Both the position numbers and the translations under genes were made by a program. Shown here in pieces: positions 1 to 9,730 of a stretch of DNA of 64,000 nucleotides. Each line of letters opens with the position of its first letter. Within the stretch, counting starts at the first letter, position 1. The DNA is from Peronospora farinosa (taxonomy: Eukaryota; Oomycota; Peronosporomycetes; Peronosporales; Peronosporaceae). The DNA lies in the NCBI GenBank assembly GCA_947646735.1, contig CANTFK010000961.1:1-64000 (forward strand), given 5' to 3'. Under the pieces are notes generated by a model that saw nothing but the letters and a program-made list of their open reading frames with translations, was not told the origin of the DNA and searched no databases.

Positions 1-333
1 CTGGAGTCCACATGCTACCTGGGGTCCACCTTTCACCTGGGTCCACCTGTTGTCTGGGTCAACCTGTTGCCTGGGGTCCACCGGTCACCTGGGTCCACCT
101 GTTGTCTGGGACCCACCTGTTACCTGGGGTCAACTTAAGCTGTCCTAGCAGCACTGGTCCTTTGGTCTGTAGTGTAGGGCATCCTAGTATCTTCTCCGAA
201 CTCGGGACCTTGGACCAGTTCGGGACCCTGGTCACTCCCTGTCACTCATTCAAGAGAGTGACCGAGATCTTTCCCGCCAGTTATTATAATAACTACGAAG
301 GGCCCCCCATTTCTCTGGAACTTCTCCACACTT
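1..333. repeat. Minisatellite-rich LTR-like remnant
   Basis: Positions 1-135 consist of imperfect ~17-35-bp repeats built on GGGTCCACCTGTT and CCTGGGGTC. The rest is unique sequence with no convincing gene. The repeat type resembles the minisatellites inside the TGTGGTG-type LTRs further right (25,720-26,145 and 57,600-58,100), so this may be the truncated end of another LTR. At about 333 the sequence switches to an LTR that can be aligned with 20,940-21,030. Open reading in this stretch is repeat-driven and not considered coding. Confidence 0.45.
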
Positions 334-1009
334 GTCGTAGCGTAGCAGAAGCTCTTGATCGTCGGGGGCCAAAGTTATCCGCCCGGAAGAGAAGTTTTTG
401 TGCTTGTCTTAAAAGTAAAATCGAACTCTGTATAATGTTAAGCAATCAAATACTAAAATTTACGTTGCTGCCTATCTGTATACCAGGCTCTTCTGTGCCG
501 CGTCGTCCTTCCAAAAAAAATCACATTTCGATATGTGGCCCACTCTAATATAGCGGCGATCTCACCCTTGGTTACGATGTCGACCATGATCGCCTTTGTC
601 GATCGTTGATCGCCTTTGTCGATCGTTGATCGCCTTTGTCGATCGTGATCGCCTTTTTCGATCGTGATCGCATTTGTCGATCGTTGATCGTATTCGTCGA
701 TCGTTGATCGCCTTGTCGATCGTGATCGCAAATATATCCATGCTGATCTGATCGAAATTATATTCATGCCAATTGCTTCAATCGCGATCCCGATCAATCA
801 TGATCGAGCATAAAAGGTCGACATGTAGTCGTAATCTTCACTTGGGCTGTAACGATCACATGCGATCAATTGATCGATCAAATAAACTTGATCGCGCCCA
901 TGGTATAACCAAGTATAATCCCACAATATCGATCCATTCCATGTATGTGATCCACACTCCAATCATTTTCCCACCGTTGATCAAAAATCCTTCGATCGAC
1001 TTCACCACA
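334..1009 (-). mobile_element. Truncated 3' LTR of a Ty3/gypsy element (subtype B)
   Basis: Read on the minus strand, the LTR begins at 1,009 with TGTGGTGAAGTCGATC, the same start as the LTR at 19,374. It can be followed to about 334 through the shared block around the CCGGGCGGATAA sequence (minus strand of 360-400). It holds a GATCG minisatellite in the presumed U3. The outer end is missing, cut at ~333. A purine-rich tract lies just inside, which identifies it as a 3' LTR of a minus-strand element. Confidence 0.7.
584..735. repeat. GATCG-rich 18-20-bp tandem repeat within LTR
   Basis: About seven imperfect copies of GATCGCCTTTGTCGATCGTT follow each other. They occupy the same part of the LTR as the larger GATCG satellite at 19,615-20,795, so repeat expansion in U3 seems to be a habit of this LTR subtype. 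Confidence 0.85.
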
Positions 1010-1020
1010 GCCGTCCCCTG
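1010..1020 (-). other. Polypurine tract next to 3' LTR
   Basis: The minus strand reads CAGGGGACGGC directly before the LTR start TGTGGTG. Purine-rich tracts of the same kind precede the LTRs at 25,503 and 44,757. This fixes the element as minus-strand, with its pol to the right, now lost. Confidence 0.7.
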
Positions 1021-1077
1021 CACTGAGTTCCAGCATACAGTGCTGGTGATCCGTGCATCCATTAATTTGATTGTCTC

Positions 1078-1092
1078 TTTCATCCAATTCTC
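1078..1092 (+). promoter_or_regulatory. Possible oomycete-type initiator before antisense ORF
   Basis: TTTCATCCAATTCTC lies 10 bases before the ATG at 1,102. It resembles the oomycete initiator region, whose core is TCATT followed by pyrimidines. Similar motifs precede the matching ORFs at 44,629 and 51,141. This is a weak motif match, an inference only. Confidence 0.3.
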
Positions 1093-1101
1093 GTGCCCAT
1101 C

Positions 1102-2169
1102 ATGTCGTCGTCTCCTCAGAATGTTACGTCCCCAGACATTCCCATTGATACGACCGTTGATCTCAATGATCCAATGATTTCATTATTTGTTACGAGTTTG
1201 CATCATCCAATCTTCCAGTTATGACGTCGGCACCATTAGACGTTACGCGTCTCAATTTACCTTTTATCCAAGCTCTAACATCATCTTCGGAATTCCCCAA
1301 ACAGTCAAGTCACGCCCCTTCCATCGGTGGATCGATCCACTTTGAAGGCCCAAATCGACAATCTCTTCGATTGTCTGAAAAGTCGACTCGATCCGTAGGT
1401 ACAGGATAACTACGAGTTCTTTCGCGAAGCTGTACGCTTCCAAGAGACTCGGTGCGATCGTTTGGAAAAGAGATCCAATATGATCAGGAATTGACAAAGT
1501 CTTGTGTAAAATACGCCCATGAAAAATATAACTCTCTGCGCCACGAACTTGAGGACACCGATAATTTGGCGGATGATTAATTGATAAAAGCAGAAGATTA
1601 CTGCCAAGAAATCTCGTACTTACGATCTTCTCTTCTTAAAGCGACTGCAGTCCGGCATAGAGACCAAGAGAAATTCCAGTTCCAACTAGCTGCCATCAAG
1701 AACAAGCTGGCCGATTTTTTATCGCTGCAACGAAAGTTGCCAAAGATCGAGCCTCCCAAGCCATCGCTTCCGAGAATGAATTGAAGGTTCGCCTCTCCAA
1801 ATCCAGACAGAAATTACAGGAATCGCGCAGCGCATGTAAACTGGCTCAGACCAAGCGTGATTAGTTAAGCAGAAATTGGTCGATCGAGAAAACGAGCGCA
1901 ATCAGCTAGCGAAAACGTTAGCCGATAAAGAAGATGAACACGATCAAGCTCTACGCGCTCGAGACTCTCTCGTTGCTCGCTTGACCAATTTGCTTTCTGG
2001 TGCTGGATGTTCGGCTTCCTCCTCGTTACCCACTACGATTTCTTCTGAAACGTTTCCTCAACAAAACAAACGTGCGCACCAGGTAACTACCCCAGAAAAG
2101 ACAATCTCGAAGCGGTCACGAGGTGCTACTACGTCCCCAAGTTCACCGGCCACTCCCCTTTCCGACTAA
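1102..2169 (+). pseudogene. Antisense accessory ORF of gypsy element, degraded (copy 1)
   Basis: Plus-strand coding sequence broken by several stops and frameshifts. It begins MSSSPQNVTS at 1,102, runs through a coiled-coil region containing RCDRLEK (about 1,450-1,475), then RDSLVARLTNLLSGAG (~1,960-2,005) and a Ser/Pro-rich tail ending near 2,169. The segments match, in the same order, the ORFs at 32,617-34,242 (SLFACLSGML, then a Ser-rich stretch and RRTSTSPS) and at 43,450-44,629 (RCERLEK). It lies antisense to a minus-strand element whose 3' LTR ends at 1,009. The C-terminal domain seen in copy 2 is missing because sequence stops at the copia-derived array near 2,216. Function unknown; a nucleic-acid-binding or Gag-like role would be a guess. 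Confidence 0.65.
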
Positions 2170-2215
2170 TTTGAATCCAAGTCTCACGTCCCTGATAGAT
2201 CCCTCTGCCTGCTCC

Positions 2216-5200
2216 CCTATAGTGAAGACGACGACTACCTTTGCCTTTGGAGAAGTGGCTCGGAAATGCGCCGGAAGGCTATCAGCAGCAACTGAGTGCA
2301 GAAGGTGAAGGAGATCGTCGAGGGCCTTATCAAGCGATATAAGGCGGTGCGTTGCGGCAAAAGGGTTTCCTGCAGAAGTACGGCGTTGAATTGGAGGGAC
2401 CATTCGTGCGAGTAGCCAAGTTTGCGTCGATCCAAATCATCTTGAGGTATCGTGGCGCAGTACAAGCTCATGCTGCTCCTCAACGTCTGCTCAAAGCGGC
2501 ACTCCTCGACGTTTGTTCAAAGCGGCGCTCCTCAACGTCTGCCAAGGAAGAGACCCACTTGATGAAGCAGCCTGACGAATTCGTATGAGCCCAAGTACTA
2601 TCGACCACGTGAGCAAGCTCAAGCACGGGTTGTACTGTCGCAAGCGGTCGCCTCGCATGCTAAACCAGACCATCGACGACTATATACGCAAGATATCGGA
2701 TCCATCAAGTGCGAGATATTGTATGTCAAGCGTGATGTCTTGACTGCTGATCTACGTCGACAACCTCATCCTCGCGTGCATTGACATGGATCTACTCGCG
2801 TCAGAAGCTGCCGCATGAAGTGTGGACGTAGACAAAGTCATTGTGAAGGTCTTCGGAGGCCTCGCGTACGGTTGCTCGCGCCAAGAGCAGAAACGGTCGA
2901 AGTATGATCGGTGCTGTGCCATTTCCTCAGCTACTCGGACCATGAGAAGACGCATCAGTTTGACGCGCTGTCGAACGGCCAAATCGTCGTAAGTCGCGAC
3001 ACGTAGTTCATGGAAGACAAATATGCCAGAAGCAAGACAGACGCGTTTTTGACGCAGGTGAAGCGACCGATAGTGAAGACGACGACTACCTTTGCCTTTG
3101 GAGAAGTGGCTCGGAAATGCGCCGGAAGGCTATCAGCAGCAACTGAGTGCAGAAGGTGAAGGAGATCGTCGAGGGCCTTATCAAGCAATACAAGGCGGTG
3201 CGTTGCGGCAAAAGGGTTTCTTGCAGAAGTACGGCGTTGAATTGGAGGGACCATTCGTGCGAGTAGCCAAGTTTGCGTCGATCCAAATCATCTTGAGGTA
3301 TCGTGGCGCATTACAAGCTCGTGCTGCTCCTCAACGTCTGCTCAAAGCGGCACTCCTCGACGTTTGTTCAAAGCGGCGCTCCTCAACGTCTGCCAAGGAA
3401 GAGATCCACTTGATGAAGCAGCCTGACGAAATCGTCAAAAGCCCAAGTACTATCGACCACGTGAGCAAGCTCAAGCACGGGTTGTACTGTCGCAAGTGTT
3501 CGCCTCGCATGTAAACCAGACCATCGACGACTATATACGCAAGATATCGGATCCATCAAGTGCGAGATATTGTATGTCAAGCGTGATGTCTTGACTGCTG
3601 ATCTACGTCGACAACCTCATCCTCGCGTGCATTGACATGGATCTACTCGCGTCAGAAGCTGCCGCATGAAGTGTGGATGTAGACAAAGTCATTGTGAAGG
3701 TCTTCGGAGGCCTCGCGTACGGTTGCTCGCGCCAAGAGCAGAAACGGTCGAAGTATGATCGGTGCTGTGCCATTTCCTCAGCTACTCGGACCATGAGAAG
3801 ACGCATCAGTTTGACGCGCTGTCGAACGGCCAAATCGTCGTAAGTCGCGACACGTAGTTCATGGAAGACAAATATGCCAGAAGCAAGACAGACGCGTTTT
3901 TGACGCAGGTGAAGCGACCGATAGTGAAGACGACGACTACCTTTGCCTTTGGAGAAGTGGCTCGGAAATGCGCCGGAAGGCTATCAGTAGCAACTGAGTG
4001 CAGAAGGTGAAGGAGATCGTCGAGGGCCTTATCAAGCAATACAAGGCGGTGCGTTGCGGCAAAAGGGTTTCTTGCAGAAGTACGGCGTTGAATTGGAGGG
4101 ACCATTCGTGCGAGTAGCCAAGTTTGCGTCGATCCAAATCATCTTGAGGTATCGTGGCGCAGTACAAGCTCGTGCTGCTCCTCAACGTCTGCTCAAAGCG
4201 GCACTCCTCGACGTTTGTTCAAAGCGGCGCTCCTCAACGTCTCCAAGGAAGAGATCCACTTGATGAAGCAGCCTGACGAAATCGTCAAAAGCCCAAGTAC
4301 TATCGACCACGTGAGCAAGCTCAAGCACGGGTTGTACTGTCGCAAGTGTTCGCCTCGCATGTAAACCAGACCATCGACGACTATATACGCAAGATATCGG
4401 ATCCATCAAGTGCGAGATATTGTATGTCAAGCGTGATGTCTTGACTGCTGATCTACGTCGACAACCTCATCCTCGCGCGCATTGACATGGATCTACTCGC
4501 GTCAGAAGCTGCCGCATGAAGTGTGGATGTAGACAAAGTCATTGTGAAGGTCTTCGGAGGCCTCGCGTACGGTTGCTCGCGCCAAGAGCAGAAACGGTCG
4601 AAGTATGATCGGTGCTGTGCCATTTCCTCAGCTACTCGGACCATGAGAAGACGCATCAGTTTGACGCGCTGTCGAACGGCCAAATCGTCGTAAGTCGCGA
4701 CGCGTAATTCATGGAAGACAAATATGCCAGAAGCAAGACAGACGCGTTTTTGACGCAGATGAAGCGACCGATAGTGAAGATGACGACTACCTTTGCCTTT
4801 GGAAAAGTGGCTCGGAAATGCGCCGGAAGGCTATCAGCAGCAACTGAGTGCAGAAGGTGAAGGAGATCGTCGAGGGCCTTATCAAGCAATACAAGGCGGT
4901 GCGTTGCGGCAAAAGGGTTTCTTGCAGAAGTACGGCGTTGAATTGGAGGGACCATTCGTGCGAGTAGCCAAGTTTGCGTCGATCCAAATCATCTTGAGGT
5001 ATCGTGGCGCAGTACAAGCTCATGCTGCTCCTCAACGTCTGCTCAAAGCGGCCCTCCTCGACGTTTGTTCAAAGCGGTGCTCCTCAACGTCTGCCAAGGA
5101 AGAGATCCACTTGATGAAGCAGTCTGACGAATTCGTCAAGAGCCCAATACTATCGACCACGTGAGCAAGCTCAAGCACGGGTTGTACTGTCGCAAGTGGT

Positions 5201-6430
5201 CGCCTCGCATGTAAACCAGACCATCGACTACTATATACGCAAGATATCGGATCCATCAAGTGCGAGATATTGTATGTCAAGCGTGATGTCTTGACTGCTG
5301 ATCTACGTCGACAACCTCATCCTCGCGTGCATTGACATGGATCTACTCGCGTCAGAAGCTGCCGCATGAAGTGTGGACGTAGACAAAGTCATTGTGAAGG
5401 TCTTCGGAGGCCTCGCGTACGGTTGCTCGCGCCAAGAGCAGAAACGGTCGAAGTATGATCGGTGCTGTGCCATTTCCTCAGCTACTCGGACCATGAGAAG
5501 ACGCATCAGTTTGACGCGCTGTCGAACGGCCAAATCGTCGTAAGTCGCGACACGTAGTTCATGGAAGACAAATATGCCAGAAGCAAGACAGACGCGTTTT
5601 TGACGCAGATGAAGCGACCGATAGTGAAGACGACGACTACCTTTGCCTTTGGAGAAGTGGCTCGGAAATGCGCCGGAAGGCTATCAGTAGCAACTGAGTG
5701 CAGAAGGTGAAGGAGATCGTCGAGGGCCTTATCAAGCAATACAAGGCGGTGCGTTGCGGCAAAAGGGTTTCTTGCAGAAGTACGGCGTTGAATTGGAGGG
5801 ACCATTCGTGCGAGTAGCCAAGTTTGCGTCGATCCAAATCATCTTGAGGTATCGTGGCGCATTACAAGCTCGTGCTGCTCCTCAACGTCTGCTCAAAGCG
5901 GCACTCCTCGACGTTTGTTCAAAGCGGCGCTCCTCAACGTCTGCCAAGGAAGAGATCCACTTGATGAAGCAGCCTGACGAAATCGTCAAAAGCCCAAGTC
6001 TATCGACCACGTGAGCAAGCTCAAGCACGGGTTGTACTGTCGCAAGTGTTCGCCTCGCATGTAAACCAGACCATCGACTACTATATACGCAAGATATCGG
6101 ATCCATCAAGTGCGAGATATTGTATGTCAAGCGTGATGTCTTGACTGCTGATCTACGTCGACAACCTCATCCTCGCGCGCATTGACATGGATCTACTCGC
6201 GTCAGAAGCTGCCGCATGAAGTGTGGATGTAGACAAAGTCATTGTGAAGGTCTTCGGAGGCCTCGCGTACGGTTGCTCGCGCCAAGAGCAGAAACGGTCG
6301 AAGTATGATCGGTGCTGTGCCATTTCCTCAGCTACTCGGACCATGAGAAGACGCATCAGTTTGACGCGCTGTCGAACGGCCAAATCGTCGTAAGTCGCGA
6401 CGCGTAGTTCATGGAAGACACATTCGTCAG
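2216..6430 (+). repeat. Tandem array of a ~850-bp copia integrase/RT fragment (five units)
   Basis: The landmark TAGTGAAGACGACGA recurs at 2,220, 3,071, 3,922, 4,772 and 5,622, giving periods of 850-851 bp. Every unit encodes, in decayed form, pieces of one Ty1/copia pol: integrase tail (LPHEVWT, KVFGGLAY, YSDHEKTHQFDALSNGQ, VVSRD), then RT pieces (QKGFLQKYGVE, VAKFASI, EEIHLMKQPDEFV, and a relic of the active site read as YVDN). After the YVDN relic the sequence jumps back to integrase, so the unit is a circularly repeated segment with an internal deletion between integrase and RT. Stops and frameshifts are shared by all units, so decay came before amplification. It is a different copia family from the intact elements at 9,404-18,497. 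Confidence 0.85.
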
Positions 6431-6733
6431 TGGCAAGCAAGAATATACCAGAAGCGAAACAGATGCGTTTGCAATGCGGCCGATGGTGAAGACTACGACT
6501 ACCGTGATGTGAACTAGAGTGCTTAAGAGCCAGTAGCTCGTCCTTGTACGAAAGATCGTTGTAGTCAAGACAACGACCAATGCGTGGCCTTGGTGACAGC
6601 AACAGCAGCTACATACATCGGTATGCTGTCGGATTGGATAGGCACAACAAAGGTTAAGGGTGCCTGTCGTATCGAACTGCTTTCCAATACTTATCAGGTA
6701 TTAGTACCAATACAAACATATGTTTAAGTATAC
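6431..6733. repeat. Left unique arm of large inverted repeat
   Basis: From the last array unit the sequence continues through 6,733 and is repeated in reverse at 18,498-18,835. Over 6,659-6,733 I see a single mismatch to the right arm. The start still encodes decayed integrase-linker sequence; the rest has no recognisable gene. Confidence 0.85.
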
Positions 6734-6773
6734 TGATTTATAAAGTATCATTTTCAAAAAGTAAGTATCTTTG

Positions 6774-6866
6774 ACAGGATATCATTTATATTAAATATTT
6801 AATTTGACAGGGTATCATTTTCGACAGGGTATCATTTTTGACAGGGTATCATTTTTGACAGGATTT
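6774..6866. repeat. Short tandem repeat GACAGGGTATCATTTTT
   Basis: Four or so 17-18-bp copies follow each other here, and about three copies in reverse lie at 9,283-9,357. They sit at matching places in the two arms but differ in copy number. Confidence 0.8.
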
Positions 6867-8627
6867 TGCAAATGGGTTATAAGTATGTTTCGATTTCTTT
6901 ATGCTTCTTATTGGAAGTAAAGTGGTCCATGCGTATTAGCTTAATCAAAAAATTAAAAAAAACTTTGTTTGCAGAAATATTTTTTGTTAGCAAGAATATC
7001 ATTTGTATACACGCAAAGAATAATTCTGTCGGTCTGTAATAAGATTATATATACTGTTAAAATTTTTTAATTTTATAGCACCATTAGAGATTTCACTTAT
7101 AACAAGCAGAATGTGTGCACTAAGGATAAACTTTACTGCTCAATAAATTGTAAAATCTTTACATATGTATATTATATAAGTACTTTGTTAGTTTGTGTTT
7201 TTGCTTCTTTTTTTCTTACCATTCACCTTAACCATATTATCTTTACTTTGACACTTGAAGAAGCAGCTAAACAAACTTGGTAAGCTGAATCTGCATTAAG
7301 TCTGCAGCTAGTAACTTTGTAAAATACAGGCATGCTGCTTATTTGCGGTATGTCTTAAAGAAATTTGAGATTAAAACTGCCTCTGCTTATATTTAAATTA
7401 GCTAATTAATTAACTTTAATAGATTTATTAAAGCTTGTATCAAGTTTCGTTAGCCGTCTTCTTATATATGATTATTGTTTATATGATATTCACATCAGAT
7501 GCATTGTAATTGAAACAGACGTACGAGCACAAGCCAATATTATAGCACTAGATAATAGGTGTCTGTTTCTTTGTAGGTACAATTGTTAAAATTATTTATA
7601 TCGTTTAATATTCGTTGCTCAAAGTCGAATCAGCAAAGCACAGTGAAACTCCATTTCAACTACAGCGTTTTGCTAAACAATATTGATATTTGTTACTGGC
7701 TCACATACTGCTTAAACACTAGGCCTTTACTTCTAGTTAAGTGTATAAATTTGCAAGCTTCTTTTAAATAAAAGCCCATGCTTGTCGCACTTATTTCTAG
7801 TCATGGTAAGAGTGTCTATTTTTAGAACATAGATATAATCAGTGAGCTTGTCTTCCAATTATCAGCCACCAGGATGCTCTGCAGTTATAGCAGTTTGAAA
7901 CTTAGCAGATTACATCTTTAATGGCTGAATACATTAAAAGCGATAGAGCAATAATCATTATAAGAGTTATAATGTAGCACTTAAGGATGTTGCTAAATGC
8001 TAATTAAAGTCTGACGTGAATAATGTGCTAAGCTGCTGCATATTCAACATCTTTATTGTTGCTATTCTTGCTTAAACTTCAGTTTGAAATAACAAAAACA
8101 TTAACAAAATTCTTTATAACATTAAATGCATTACTACATTTACTGCTTTAACTTAATAGCTGCTGGATATTAAGAAATAGTCATTGTCTTTTATAATTTA
8201 ATTTTTATGTATGGACTAAGGCTCTTACCTAAAGAATAATTTAAACAAAAAGGGGCGTCAAGGTATATCATTCAGCATATAATATATCATTTAGCATTGC
8301 TACATACAAGGTAATCATCAAATTTAAGTAGTTCTATAATTTTAGTAATGGTAATATAATGATGTACATATATGTATCTTTGAAAACTTGCGAACAATCA
8401 TATATATTGTAATAGAGTTATGTAGATTTAAGGTACTATATAACATTCACTGGCAGTATCTAACTATATTCATTTAGATTGCTGCCTATAGACTGAATAC
8501 AGATTGCATTTCACAGCTTGTATACTGCATTTGTTATTTAGAGAAAGTAGCTAATGTATTCATAGAAACGTTATTGGCTAAAGAACAGGCAAATCGTGAT
8601 ATCACTCTCAAACAGCAGAGAAGCCTT

Positions 8628-8938
8628 CTGATTAACTCATCTTGAAAGCTGAGCGGCTTGGCGAGACAAAAAGAAGTGGAGAGATCTTAACGAACAAATC
8701 GAAGAGGACTTGTTCACTTGAGGGAGGATTCAAAATTATTGTATATTAGGGCATACTTGCAGACTACATGATTTTTATATGAACCACACATAAATCATGT
8801 AGGGCGTCTGATCATCTTTCGCGTCTAATCAACTCTAAGTAATTATTGTAAAAACTACGTAAATACTAAGCTGAACAGGCTGTTAAGATTGCACTGGTCT
8901 CGGTCACCCAACCTTTATAAAACCAATGATTGTCATCA
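8628..8938 (-). mobile_element. Old, decayed copia solo LTR
   Basis: About 311 bp that align end to end with the 316-bp LTR of the intact copia elements. Shared blocks include CTACATGATTT, AAATCATGTAGGGCGTC, CGTCTAATCAACTCTAAGTAA and AAAAACTACGT. Many substitutions separate it from the young LTRs. It shows that the same copia family, or its ancestor, visited this site before. Confidence 0.75.
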
Positions 8939-9403
8939 CCTTGAATTTTTTTTGGCATTGTGATAAATGCATTATACATGTTTGCTGATTGTACAGTTGA
9001 TAAAGCAACAAGTCGTCTTTCTTGCTGTATACATTGCTTACATAAATGCAATGCTATTTACATTGTAATACACAAAAAAAAATTTTAAAACTATTTATTT
9101 AGAATTATGAAACGGACCATCAAAACTAGTCCTTGCATTTATAAATAGATAGTCTTGCTAAAAAAAATTATATTTGCAAAAAAAAAAAATTTTAATTTTT
9201 TTGATTAAGCTAATACGCATGGCATCTTTACTTCCAGTAAGTAGTATAAAAAAATTGAAACATACTTATAACCCATTTGCAAAACCCTGTCAAAAATGAT
9301 ACCCTGTCAAAAATGATACCCTGTCAAATTAAATATTTGATATAAATGATATCCTGTCAAAGATACTTACTTTTTGAAAATGATACTTTATAAATCAGTA
9401 TAC

Positions 9404-9719
9404 TGTTAAACGGTATGAGTCTTGAACGAAGAGAAGCTTGAACGCAGGCGAAGGGAGTTCACTCAGGAAGACCGGAGAGAAGACACTTGTTGGGAAGAAG
9501 GAAGATTTGGAAGTGATTGATTATTGGGGCTTACTTGCCGACTACATGATTTATATGTGAACCACATATAAATCATGTAGGGCGTCCTATCATCCTACGC
9601 GTCTAATCAACTCTAAGTAATTACCGTAAAAACTACGTCGTAAATACTAAGTTGAACAGGCGGTTCGGATTGGACCGGTCACGGTTACCCAATCTTGGTG
9701 GAACCGATGACCGTCAACA
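9404..9719 (-). repeat. Copia LTR, left (3' LTR of left copy)
   Basis: 316 bp, TG...CA ends on the minus strand (starts TGTTGACGGT at 9,719). Its outer end reads TGTTAAACGG on the plus strand, whereas the other two LTRs read TGTTGAATGG, so it carries at least two private changes. Confidence 0.92.
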
Positions 9720-9730
9720 CGCCCCCTCAA
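9720..9730 (-). other. Copia polypurine tract, overlapping pol stop
   Basis: The minus strand reads TTGAGGGGGCG just before the LTR. The TGA stop of pol (9,727-9,729) is part of the tract. The same arrangement occurs at 14,109-14,119. Confidence 0.85.

Larger units (their letters stand above)
6734..9403. repeat. AT-rich core of the inverted repeat
   Basis: This 2.7-kb stretch is strikingly AT-rich compared with its surroundings and has no reading frame above about 62 codons. Its flanks pair: 6,734-7,075 matches the reverse of about 9,080-9,403 (for example GCGTATTAGCTTAATCAAAA at ~6,930 and its complement at ~9,205), but less well than the outer arms. The middle holds one old copia LTR (8,628-8,938). 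I see no transposase. It may be the non-coding centre of a foldback-type element or an old inverted duplication. Confidence 0.7.

Noticed and set aside
8866..9051. 61-codon minus-strand frame in the AT-rich core
   Set aside because: Half of it lies in the old copia LTR and there is no matching domain; too short to support.
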